64,000 nt of DNA from Tigriopus japonicus (lineage: Eukaryota; Arthropoda; Copepoda; Harpacticoida; Harpacticidae). Under the pieces are notes generated by a model that saw only the letters and a program-made list of their open reading frames with translations, had not been told where the DNA came from and did not search any database. The stretch spans positions 1,177,223 to 1,241,222 of the forward strand of contig JAAGOF010000070.1 of NCBI GenBank assembly GCA_010645155.1, given 5' to 3'. This document shows positions 36,101-47,834 of the stretch, in pieces; the stretch's first letter is position 1; each line of letters starts with the position of its first letter. Position numbers and translations under genes: made by a program.

Positions 36101-37300
36101 GTAAGATCAAGAGCCTTAACGTGGCAAATCAAAACTTCTACTTCTCCATTCGACTTATGAACATGACTAAAATGTAAGTCTTTCCTGACATAGACATACG
36201 CCCCCATGTGGGAAAATGGGATTATTAGGGCGTACTCTATCACATCGAACTAGTCTAAAACCAGCTATTGCTACTTCTTCGTCTAAAACTCCTGGACGAA
36301 GCCAAGTCTCTGTGATAGAAATGAAGGAGACCTCTCTATCAATGGCTAGCTCCTCCAGTACTCTGACCTTTGTGCAGTCTTTTTTTGGAAATAAGACAAT
36401 GCACGTTCAAATAGAGCCCATTTATGGGCTTAAGGTCTTCCGATGGACCAAGTCTACGTATTAGTTCTTGGACCTTCATGTCTAACCTTAAAAAATCCTG
36501 CTTACTGACAAAATTTTGCTCTACAGGAAGGGATTGTTGAGGAGGGGAAGGGGCGACTACCTTGGAGTAGGACCTAGGTTGCCCATAGGAAAAAGTGGAA
36601 TGAGAAACCGGGTTATGGATGTTCGGGAAAAGAGTAGAAATAGGAACAGGTTTTGAGGTAAGGGAAGGGAAATGGGACAAGGAATTGGGAGGAGGAGGAG
36701 GAGAAGGACGAGGAGGGGGGAGGCTGAAAGGATGAAATGTTTGGGGGATTGGTTGGGGATTGGAGGCTAACCTACATATGTCCATAACTAGGAAACCCAG
36801 ATTTTGCTGGTCTCGGTTTCCTCTGAGTGCCTTGTACATGGACCTGTTTACACTCCACATAGAAACATGTCTCACTACTCATTGACCTACGACACATGTA
36901 CGGGTGGAAGAAGGGGCACTCGACCTTTGAGCACCCTTTCTTGTTGTATTTCAGGAGCCCAAACTTCAACAATTTTTGACACAACTGTGGGTGTTCAAAA
37001 GAGCTACAACCTTTCCTATCAGGACTACAAAGCTGCCTTTTGTGGTCAGGACAGACTTCCTTACAAGCTAGAGCTTCCTGGACAATTTTTGGTTGAGCTA
37101 CGTACTTCAACCAACTCGACCTCAGTTGCCTTTGTTTCAGTGGAGTTGTCTACAGTTGAGGCCACCTTTGAATCAACGAGCTTTCTGGTCTGACTAACCC
37201 AAGCAACCAGAGCCTCAACTATTTCTTTAGTTTCTTTACAACAGAGGGGTCCTTCCCTTTTACGGCTAAATGCAGACATTTCTTAGCCTCATCGCTAACC
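33185..37300 (-). mobile_element. Decayed CR1/Jockey-like LINE, nearly full length
   Basis: Read on the minus strand. The ORF1 region (about 37279-36339, broken by frameshifts) encodes a Cys/His-rich segment with C-C-C-H-like spacings, then a proline-rich segment. ORF2 runs from about 36420 to 33600. An endonuclease part (VVGDFNFPSR, SDHH) is followed by a reverse transcriptase with NYRPISLTS, GFRAHFSTVTQL, DFAKAFDKVDH and GVPQGSILGPLLF. The polymerase active site reads Y-D-D-D rather than the usual Y-A-D-D, and in-frame stops occur just after 34526 and just after D-D-T-K near 34338. The C-terminal part is cut by a hAT-like MITE. The 3' UTR ends near 33185 in a G-rich (sense C-rich) tract. 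The element is inactive. Direct repeats around 37499-37677 may belong to its 5' UTR. Confidence 0.9.
33391..33577. mobile_element. hAT-like MITE, copy 2, inserted in the LINE
   Basis: This 187 bp element has ends CAGGGGTGTGCAAAC and ACACCCCTG. Perfect 8 bp direct repeats TGTTAGAG lie at 33383-33390 and 33578-33585. The interior GGCCCGCG motifs match the copy at 9124-9321. Removing it rejoins the LINE sequence as in the copy at 51284-52140. Confidence 0.93.
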
Positions 37301-37479
37301 TGACTCAAGATGGCGTCCATCTTGTAAATGGAAGGAAAAACTAACAACCAACTCTAACAAAAGTAATGAGAGGAAGGGGGGGGGGGATCTGAAGTAAATT
37401 AGAAAGGAGCTGATTCCTTTACTATGTGTATGTTTGTTATTTCCTAAAAGGGAAGGGGCGTGAAGAAAGATTAACAGGA

Positions 37480-37680
37480 AACAAAAACTAGGTGAAGAAG
37501 CTGACCAGACTGACCTAGCCCAAGAGACGGGCGCCACCCGAACAATTTCACACCTAACTGTAACACCTAATGGAGTAGTACCCTTTCTGGCCAACAGGAA
37601 AGAAGAAAAAACAAGAGTTTCGACTAACCTAGCTCAAGAGAGTGTCAGACAACCAATCTCACACCTAACTGATAAGACAA
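37480..37680. repeat. Two degenerate direct repeats next to the LINE 5' end
   Basis: CTAGCCCAAGAGA and CTAGCTCAAGAGA, each followed by a CAATCTCACACCTAACTG-like string, occur about 118 bp apart. They may be tandem 5' UTR units of the LINE. Confidence 0.5.
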
Positions 37681-38127
37681 AGGATACCATACAATGAACA
37701 ACAAATCCTATAATTTGAAAGAACAATATTGGATAAAAACGACAAAAGAATGATTAAGATCGCTAATCAAGACAAATTAATTTGCAAGTATAACTAAAAA
37801 TGTAAGTATGAAAAGGACATTAAAAACGACAAAATAGAACTTAGGAACTAAAGGAAACCTGAAAAAAAGACACACAAAGAAAAGATAGTAGGAAAAATAA
37901 AATAAAAATAAACTGAAAATAGAAGAGAATACGAAAAGAGTACGACAAAAAATGTTAAAGATAGAAATAAAGTAGTAAGAGAAAGAAGAGAAAGGCTAAT
38001 AAATATGCAAAAATGGCTTACCTTGGATCTAAACGACCACGACACAACACAGTACTTAGTCTAAACCGGCCCGTAATTCATGAGCAACGCAAAAGACGTG
38101 TACTCACGACGACAGACAAGAAGAGAC

Positions 38128-38205
38128 TCAAAGGATTTCTCCCGACAGTTTCAATCCGATCCCCAACAGGATTCGAACCTACGCCGTCTGGGGAAGCACT
38201 TTCAC
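38128..38205 (-). mobile_element. SINE family A fragment
   Basis: The minus-strand string GTGCTTCCCCAGACGGCG, then GGTTCGAATCCTGTTGGGG and a CTGTCGGGAG linker, matches the copy at 7205-7405. The 5' part of the head and the LINE-like tail are missing. Confidence 0.65.
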
Positions 38206-38229
38206 ACTAATTAAAACAAAAAATACTAT

Positions 38230-40590
38230 AAAATATCGAAAATCCCGTGAAACCCGTAAAATCCCGGTTCATCCCATCCCCGGGATCCCAGGGATGGGAT
38301 AATCTTTGAATCTGTCTAATTTTTTCCTTTATCAAAAGTACATGGAATGTATGTGCCAAAATTTTGCGTAAAAAATAAAGAATTCCATAGAAAATAAACC
38401 ACTTGGGTAAATGTGTTTTAATTTAGTTCTGCAACTACTGGCTCATCCCATATGTTTGGCTGTCGGTTTGTTTACCCGGAACAGGATTTAGAATTGTCTG
38501 AGTCTAACCACCCTCTACATTATCTGAGATGGAACGTTTTTTTGTGTAAATTACATGTAGATACTTGTTTCTCATTCATGTAACACATGATCTGGTCCTT
38601 CATTTTTGATTCGTACATTTGTTTTAAGAAGCTGTCTCAGGAATCATAATGAAAAAATATCAGTGCATTAAAGGTAAAACATGTTGAGAGGGTCTAAAGT
38701 GATAAAAACAAGCACCCACGCTGAATTATCCGTTGATGTATACTAATGAGAGCATTTTGTGCTTATGTGTAACTAAAAGACATTCACCGAAAAACGTACA
38801 TCATAACATTGGATTGTTGGAAATGTATAAAAAGGGTGATGGAGACATGTGTCACCAAAATTTGAGCATTTTGTATGAGAGGGTCGTTTTCAAGCAAACG
38901 TCATCAATTAGAGTTGAGAGTCCACAACCCAAGCCAAATTGCAATAAGCTTTTCTTGTTACTTTTCCTCTTTTAATACTTGAGTAGAATATTCTTTGTAC
39001 ATTAACATCTCTATGAACTGTTCCAAGGTCATGGGAAAGCAACCATATCATAACACAAAACGTAATGGTTGTCAGAAAATGTGACGACTAGTTTTGATAT
39101 ACGAACACGTTTATTTTCAAACTCATATTTAGACTCTTGATATTGAAAATCCATACACAGATGACAATCATATTGAAGAACGTAATAAATGTATTTAGCT
39201 CATCTTGATCTGAACTCATCTACACACTCAAATGGATAAAAATAGTGTTCACTTTGTTTCATGATCTACAAACGTATCATAAGGTTGGATACTGGTTGAA
39301 TTCATAATAATTGGAAATAAAGACTAGAAAAATAATTTGAACTCCATCCATAACATAGTTGGAAACGCTTCGTTTTGTGAACCTTCTTTTGTTGTAACCA
39401 AGGGAGATCAATTTCATTGTCGTCGTCAAACATCTATCTACGGACATATTTGCTGACTTAAGTTCATTCCATCCAGTATTACAGTTCCATCTTAAGACCA
39501 GGGCACACTTATCACAAAGGGAATAATTTGTATATGAATGTATGTGTGTGTATCCAATATGTATATATCAATCTATCTATTATACCTATATAGGGAGCAA
39601 GAGCGATATCGCAATGCGTAAAATCATGTGCTACCAAAGTACAGATTTTCAAGTTATCATATTCAAGTGAACAGGTGCGTTTGTCTTTCGTTTGTTAGTC
39701 ACAAAATGCCAGAGGGTGTTCAATGTTCTGACGGTGAGATTTGTTAAACAAAGAATTTCAGGGTGCTTAGGAAGTCGTGGGTGATTTCGCGTCTCGATTG
39801 CAAAAAAAATCCATATATGATCAACGAGATCTCTCACTACGGCTTAGCGGTCCGGCGGCTTTAACCATTAGAACTACAATACATAAACATTTTGGAGACA
39901 TCTACGAATCAATACGGGCATTGTATTGGATCCGTTTTCGGAACACTCCAACAAAACACACAAGGTTGGGTTGACTGTAAACAGAGGTCCATCGGGAAAT
40001 TTTGGCGCCCTCCCCAAAGACAACAAATTGATTGACTAACATCGAAAAATCGTCATCAGCTTATAACTTGGGGGGAATCAAAAACCAAACGAAATTGGAC
40101 AGCGGGGATTCTGAGATTGACTTGGGCGTTCTTGTGTTCCAATCCAACTATGATTGAGGCCAACAATTGATTCAATTCCTATTTGGTAAATGGATAGATG
40201 TTGTGGGGTAATTGAATATTGGCAAAGCATCCATCTGATCACAAAACATTTGTCTCTTCCTTGGATATAAAGGAATACCCAATCAAAGTCGAAACTAATT
40301 TATGGGTAAGAGATTGATTCAATTTGGTCAAGCGTTAATGGGGGAGCCAAGGATGAAAATTGCTTGATTGGGTCCAACAACATAATCAGGTTGCAAATTG
40401 GCTTTCGTAACATTAGTTCACATAGTCGAGAGTAAGTACATCATCAACACCGACCAAAATCAACCCTTCTCGGGTGTGCACATTGGGTGTATGTTTCTCA
40501 GACCAATTACATACATGCCCAAAACATGGAGATCATTGATTGCCAAATGCCCACTTCGTGGGAGACCCATCAACCTTTACAATTGCGATA
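38230..40590. other. Intergenic, 3' side of the HDAC gene
   Basis: AT-rich and non-coding. A TATG/TATA/TCTA-rich simple stretch lies at 39530-39595. No convincing poly-A signal for the HDAC gene could be fixed. Confidence 0.4.
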
Positions 40591-40596
40591 AGGAGA

Positions 40597-43500
40597 TTAA
40601 GCCGAGGTTGTGGCTGCTTCCAAGAGAGCCGTTGATTGGAAACTTGCCGACCCCATACTCAAATTATGAGGGTGAGATGAATGATGGAGGGAGCTTGATG
40701 AGGTCGAAGGGGTATGGGACTCCAGTGAGATGTGAGCCATGGCGTTCAAAGCTTCGTTTTCCTCACGGCTCTTTTCCCAAGCCTCGAGATGAGACAAGAA
40801 GGCCGTCTCAGAGTGCCTTCGGAGCACCTCCCAATATGGAGTCTGGATTGCAAGCGTTTTTTGAAGGGTTTCCATGGCCGGAGTGCAAGGCCGACGGGCG
40901 AGTTCGCTCGTGTCAATCTTCACAATTGGGAGGCCCAAAAGAGCGCGAATGCATTGCTCAGAGGCTCCAACCAATACATCGAGGTTGAAACCCCCCTCAA
41001 GAGCCAGAACCAGCCGGCCACCAGCCAATTTCTTGAGCTCTTGGGTCATGTAAGCAAAGCAGGCCGTGGACACCATGTAGCCTCCAATAGGATGAGGATG
41101 ACCAATGGCAGCATCAAATCCGGCCGAGACAATGATGATATCTGGGTCATAGCTCCTGGCAATAGGAAATATGATACTTCTGAAAGCAGCAAGATACTCG
41201 GCATCCCCCATGGGAGGATCAAGGCCCCCAGTCCAAGCAATGTTGACATTGAAGCCGAGGCCTTGACCGGTGCCGCACTCCACTGGGCCACCAGTCCCAG
41301 GGTAGAAGTTGCCATTGTCGTGACGATGAATTGAGATATACAGAACATTTGGATCGTCGTAGAATGCTTTTTGGGTTCCATTCCCATGATGAATAGCCCA
41401 ATCAAAGACAAGTACCCGTTTGACAGTTGGCAACCTAAGAACTTGTTTGGCAGCGATACCCACCGAATTGAAATAGCAAAATCCCATAGCTTCATCCCAC
41501 TCGGCATGATGTCCAGGAGGTCGGACAAGAGCGAAACCATTCTTCAACTCGCCTCTGGCAACCTGAAACAAATTCATGTAAGGCAATGGATTTCCCACCT
41601 GAATACTGCCTAATTTTGCTTTGTCTTACCTTGTGACTCAATTCCACTACAGATCCAACCGCTGTTCTCACGGCAGATGGGGTTTCTACCTCGTTCCAAT
41701 AAGTGTCACCATCAACACCCATTCCTCCACAATCTAGCCCGCAAAATTTGCCTAACCGTGAGTCACGGTTAAATTCTTGGCTGCCAGTTAAGGAACATCG
41801 ATTAATCATGTCAGTTCCATACAACAGGGTGTGGGCTTCAGAATGACAGGACTGGATTTCTTCCAAAGTTGCCTCCCTGGCTACTCGAACGCATCGCTCT
41901 GCAATGCCAGACTCAACCAGATGGCGCCAGATGATGAGGAGACGATCAGGATTTTCAGGGTGATTGGATGAGTTCTTGCAAATGCAATGATGTCGAAGCA
42001 TACTCGGGTCGTAACCAATACCGGTGTGAATAGATTGACTAGAAACAGCCAAGTCCAAGGGCTGTTGGGGTAAGAGTCGAGTGACAAATTCGTTGCACAT
42101 GGAACTCGAATCATTTCTAACCTCGCTGAGAACCAGTGGAGATAAACCAGATGGACCGAGTCGGGTAGTGATGTAATGGGGTGGCCTTTGATTGGTCTGC
42201 ATCACCTCTCCATCTACTTCCATAGCCTCACCAGACTTGCCCTCCTCTTCCATAACCTCAACAATTGGGCGAATGGTTAACCGATCGCGAGCCATTTGTT
42301 TCTGCTGATAATAAAACTGCTCCTCATCCATGGATTTGGTTTTCTCACTCATTGATTTCTCGATGAGGTGCTTTCTGAGTGGCAAGATGGCTGACGACTT
42401 GGACCTTCTTACAATCATAGCTCCATGATGAGGGGTGGGCTTCATACTTGAACAAGGAGGAGGAGATTTTCTTTTGTAGTGACCTTCTTTGGCAGCGGAG
42501 AAACGTCCCACAGCCGATGGGATGTTTGGAAGAGATTTGCTGTTCAATAGAGACGCCCCCACTTGGCTGGCCTGAGTGCATGGACCCCGAAGAAAAGGGT
42601 GATTGTGGACCGTACCCGCATTGGGGGAAGACGGTTCAGAGCTACCTGAGGCCTGAGATGAAGCCACGAGACTAGCAGTGGCTGAGCGGAGCATATGCTC
42701 TTGTGGAATGCTTCCCATTTTTTCTCCAGGGCAAGAACCAGTGGAGGAATTGGAAGGGGAATTCAGTTCCACAGGTGGCGACGAATTAGCGCTCGTGTGC
42801 CCGCTGAGAACTGTTGTTTCGGGAATTGAAGGGTGGTGTCGTTGATATGGTGTGGCGCCCAAACGACTGTCAGTGGAATTTCTCTTGTTCTTCATCTTCA
42901 ACAAATTGGACTCGGAGGCAGTCTTCCTCAGGATTGGTTGAGAAGGGGGCAATGCCTGGGGCACGAGCTTGAGATTTCCCATGGACGCGGCGGCCTCCTT
43001 CCGTTTCTTTTGAAGCACGAATTCTTGAAGGTGACGCTTAACTTCGGGACTGGCCACGGCGCTTTGTTCCTGACGACTTTTTTGTTTCAAGATCTCTAAG
43101 TGAAGTTTCTCGCCTCGTGAACCTTCCTTCATTTGGTCGTGTTCCAGGTGACCCATTTCGGCCTTTTTCATGTGGGGCTGAAAAAACAGAACGAAAGTAC
43201 TTTTAAGTATGTGGAAATCGTTAATGCCGATGTTTGAAAAAAGTACATCATTGGCCAGTTATCTGAACAAGTTCTGGAAAAGTCTTTCAAAGCATTTTCT
43301 AATAACGAAGGAAACTGATACCTCCCACCTAAGGTCACAATATCTGCCACAATGTTCACGTCTTTATTAATACCATGAATTCAAAGTAAGTAATATAGCA
43401 CCTCATTTGCTTATCTAACATGAACTACAAAAATTCTTTCACAACTAGACATTCTTTCAGTTCACTAGTTGAAAAGTACACAAGTAATCTTGTCCAAAAT

Positions 43501-46500
43501 ACGGGAGCAAAAACCTGCAAGTACTATGACTTTAAAGATAACAGTCCAGAGTTTTCTTTGTGAATCTTCCACAACTTAGGTTCTCCTACTCAAACCAGAG
43601 CAATAGAGAAGTACTGTCGAAACTTGTTCAGAAAGCTCTACGTTGTTATTGTAAATTACTGCCATCTCGGGAAACGACCTTTTCAATCCAAGCCCTGATA
43701 TTTAAGGCGTTTTTGGTAGAAGTTCAAAATAATGTGATGGCTTCGTAGACCACACAATGGGACCAGGTGTATTCAACAATCAACGTTGGTATGAAGCCTA
43801 CTAAAGAATAAGTTCATCCCGATTCTATTTTTGTTCCTTCTGTGCACAAGTCATCTTTCCATGTATTTCGTCAAACAAACCATTGCAACAAAATGTAGTT
43901 TGTAGAAAAGCGTTAGTCAATATGCCTCTGTAACATTTATTTAATCAATTTCAAAGTTTTTTGTGCTGCGGTCACCATGGTTTCAGGGAATGTTTTTGAT
44001 TACCGAAATACCGCTTCTCAACAGGAGTATTTTTTTCCAGTTTTCGTAAGAGCACATTGCGACAATAACATGTTTTCGGATTGATCTTTGACAACAATAC
44101 CCTCCGTCAAAGTTACAGACCTTCAGCAAACCTTTTTAACCGAAGAATTGAATTGCTTTAGTGTAGGGTTGGCGATGAACTTTCCTTTCAAAGTTGCAAT
44201 TCTTCATGTTATGTTATGCTCTCATCAAGAAAAACATTGTACCCGAAGTGTCATTCCCGTAAAAATACGTGGTGAACGGCTAGAGCGTGGAAATATGGTG
44301 CATTATTCAAGCCATAAAAGTTGTCTAAGGCCAAAAGTTCACCGCCAAGACATAATAGGAAAGAAGGCTGCTCCTTCTTTCGGTTCAGGTCGTTGAGTAA
44401 AGCAAGGTGAACAGCAGCCGAGCACTGACTTGGTTCAATTAACGATGACGACACACTGGGAGAGGCCTTGCTTTCATCTTGGTTGGAGAGCCAAGGCTGA
44501 GAGGCCAGAAGCTTCAAGGAAAAATGTCTTGAACCCATGGCGAGAGAATCTTTGAGTAAAATAAATTGTTAATAACTGATTACTTGTACGGCTAAAGTGT
44601 TTCTATGCGATATCACTATCTAACCTTTGGATCAAAAGTACCAGATATTTGAGCTCTCTAACTGTTCTTAAGCCATAGAGCAATGTAGGGAACGAAAAGG
44701 TCGCTTTAAAGAGGAGGGTACCAATGTTCCAAATTTAGAAAATGCTGGAGCACGACAAACTTGAAAGCAAAAGCGACGTAGGCATGAAGGAGTAATTCAT
44801 CATGTCTGAGCTTTGTCATGGGCATGAATGACAAATTGAAAGTTCATGATGGAGAGGTGAAATTACTTGGAACGAAGAAGAAAAAGGAAGTTGGTGACAT
44901 TTTGCTAAAGCTATTTTTGGTCACACTCATTGAAGAACGACAGCTAGTTTCGGACACGAGAAAGATTTCTCGATAAGGAAGTTCAAGCGTTCTATTTCTC
45001 AGATATCAAACATACAAATCCTTTTGTACGAATTTCGTAATCGGAACGAAGTCAACGAACACTGAGCCAATATTGACTGACCGAGATCAAAAAAATATGA
45101 TCCTTTAGAGTGATACATTATTTGCAATAACGAGCTTGAAGGTACACGCCACCTCTGATATAACACGCATATTTGTAAAACCTCGTAAGACTAGCGCAAT
45201 TTTCCTTTCCAATGTTGTATTCCTTGACGCCCTGAAATGCTTTCAATATGAAAAGAGCTTTCGTATCGTAAATATTTTTGGTTTTGGCTTCCTCAAAGTA
45301 TTTTTGTTTGTTCTAGTGGCAAAATGCTTAAGTCGATTGGTTTTAGTGGTCTCTCTTTTGTGAAAAGAAAACATCCAAAGTCAGCCTTGATCATTACAAG
45401 GAGAATAAATATCAACATGAATCCCAAGGAATTCCAAGGAAAGAGAGGTACAATAATTTGACAACACCTAATCCAGATAAAATTTCGGCAGATTGAAATT
45501 GAATTTTCATTAATTTATCAAGAATTTAACGTCAATTGTGATGAATCTTGTCGGATCAACCAAAAAATCTAAAGTTTTTTAAAAACAAAAAGTTCGAATT
45601 GCTCAATAATGCGCCTAACGTGAAAGTTTGTATGTTCCTTTGTGAGTGAAATACACAAACGTGTGCCCACAAGTTTGAGTCAGCTGTTGAGTGTCCATTC
45701 TATGGAATCTGGTTATTCCCGACCGTAAAGCTGACCTCGCCGGGTCGGATCAGTGAAGTCTGTTTTAGCGGACATGGAAGTTCCAGGCAAGGACGCCAGG
45801 ACACGAGGTTTGCTTGCTCTTCCCAACGTTAGCCTGTGTTCACAGACAAGATTAAGGTCTAAGTATAGATCACAATTTTTAAGTGACAAGATAAACAACA
45901 CGCTGTCAAACGAACACTAGAACTCTTGTCATTCCGAGATAAAAAGCCCTCCTTATGGTTATGAATTGAGTACTTCACCTATTTCTATACATCTATGGCC
46001 TTTTCGGTGAACACAGAACCAAGGAAGGCTCCGTCGGAAACAAGGAACAGAGAACGGGGAACGATCGAGGCAGACCTCTGGAGTCAAATTGGCGAGGCCT
46101 TCCCTCTCCCAGGTGAAGACCAAGCAAGGAACAGCAGCCAACGACTAGCAGTTCCAACTTGTGGATCTATTTTTAGCTTTTCTCTCGCTCTTTCGTTCTT
46201 TCTCTCTTGCTTCTCAACTTGCTAGAAAGTACTACCACACACCGCCAGTGTCTAGTACTTAGTCAGTATTTCTGAGCAGAACCAAGCACGCACTCACAGT
46301 AAAGGGCATAGACAAGAAGCACCGGCTAGCTAGCCAGCTCTTCGCTTGGTTCTAGGCGGGGGCAGTAAATTTGTTTTCCAGAGGCCTTCCATACGTGGAA
46401 AAAGACGATAGTCGGAGTTTTTCGGATCTATAACATTTGATGCTTTTCACAGTCTATTTTCGAATGCTTTCAAGGGTCTAATGCGTAGATTCTAGAGCTC

Positions 46501-47819
46501 AAACACGTCCAAGATTTTTCAGGAGGAGTAGTTTGGCCTCCGTCTCTTTGGGAGTAATGCGTAGATTCAAAACATTCCAAATCTTATTGAGGCCACCTGA
46601 CTGGCTGGAGGACGGCTGTCTGCCTTGTCATTAGTAATGATCCCAGCAGCACCCATTCATGATTAAAGTAATTACACCAAAGAAGTCAAAAACAAGGCCA
46701 CGGATTGTGAAACCGAATGGGATTTCATGAATATATCGATCAGATGTATGTTTGAATGTTTGTTCCTAGGGATGGATGGAACTTGGAACGGTCACATTCC
46801 AAGTCCCAAAATAGAACCAAGAAGATCAGAGGGGAAGTTTTGCGAGCACGAGTCTCAGCTTTCAGTGCTTTCTAAGACCACAGCCTCGAAGTGAAAGAAG
46901 AAGGGAGGCCTAAAAATAGACCTAATAATGGTTTCCATGGAACCAGATGGATCAAAAGCCCTTGAAGGGAGTCTCAACGGTTGAATCTGCAATTCCTCTT
47001 TCAAACCTTTTTACAGATTGCTTCACAAAAACATGTCCATTGGGGGTAATCCTTCATTTTGTTTTTGTGCGACAAGCTATACTGTTTGGACTCAGCTTGT
47101 CATTGTAAAATATTTATGTTTGTCAAGGGTGTTTTGCAAATCTTGGATTTTTGAGGTTGCTATCAATTGCCGCCAAGAATTTGCGACCGCTTCCATTTGC
47201 GACTAGTCCTGGAAAACCCCAAATATAGCTAGTTTGTTCTGGGATATATCAGTTCTGCTCGCCAATGAGCAATTCACTGTATTTTCCTTTTCACAAACTA
47301 AGGAAGTACGTCCCATTTAATTGACGCCTTAACTGAACGGAGATAGTCGTGATTTCTAAAATTCGCCAGAGCTCGTTTCAGAACTTAAGATTGGCTAGAG
47401 ATCAAGCAAGTTTGACTCAATTAGGATATGCCGTTAGGTATGTTCCCAATAACCCTCACCTGGTGCATTTGGACCGCATCGTTTTTGAGGATATCTCTGT
47501 TTCTGTTGATCTGTTGTTCCAAGATCTGTCTCTGAATGAATGGATTGGTCTTCATTTGTTGAATCAGCTGGGCCTGAAGGAACGAGTTCATATCAGGGAA
47601 CACGGGTTGAGAATGAGCAGCCGCTGCAGCCGCTGCCATCATGAGCATATTCCTTTGGGTTTGGTCCATGATGAGACCGGTGTCGTGGGCAGAGTGGGAC
47701 ATTGAGCCGGCACCCAAGGTTTTGGGTTCTGGGGCCTCATTGGACATGGGCAAAGCTTGAGGTCCTTCCATAGTCTCTTCCGGGATCAGATCATAAGGAG
47801 GAGAATTTGTTTTCATCAT
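40597..47819 (-). CDS. HDAC4: Class IIa histone deacetylase (HDAC4/5/7/9 type), probable pseudoenzyme
   Basis: Coding exons 47819-47460, 43177-41630 and 41562-40597 (minus, all phase 0, GT-AG) give 957 residues; human HDAC4 has 1084. Class IIa HDACs act mainly as MEF2-binding corepressor scaffolds. Seen in order: Gln-rich N-terminal helix (about 88-120), MEF2-binding motif SAVASPEV...LQEFVL (159-175), 14-3-3-type site RKTASESNL (Ser208), a second possible one in RRSKSS, the class IIa zinc motif H-H-C-I-C (516-520), and a catalytic domain (about 505-900) with RPPGHHAE (650-657). The C-terminus has an export-like ALNAMAHISL. Asp786 and His694 of the zinc site remain, but the third ligand is Ala692 (D-W-A-I-H-H). 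The catalytic Tyr/His position is Phe828 (E-G-G-F-N-L). The start follows an in-frame TGA three codons upstream. The 4.3 kb intron 43178-47459 may hide extra exons. Confidence 0.92.
43178..47459 (-). other. Long HDAC intron
   Basis: Mostly non-coding. At 44251-44538 a minus-strand 95-codon frame opens with a good start context (CTCGCCATGG), but no donor in the phase needed to join the next exon was found. The block at 45960-46400 is richer in G and C than its surroundings and could hold an alternative promoter; nothing decisive supports this. Confidence 0.4.
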
Positions 47820-47834
47820 GCTTTTCCTTCATCA

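Noticed and set aside
40398..41334. Plus-strand proteins of about 200 residues
   Set aside because: They are antisense shadows of the last HDAC exon.
43560..43748. Extra HDAC exon in the long intron
   Set aside because: Wrong strand and no similarity to the class IIa N-terminal region.
45995..46225. 76-residue plus-strand protein in the HDAC intron
   Set aside because: Only a serine/leucine-rich end and no other support; probably chance in a less AT-rich block.
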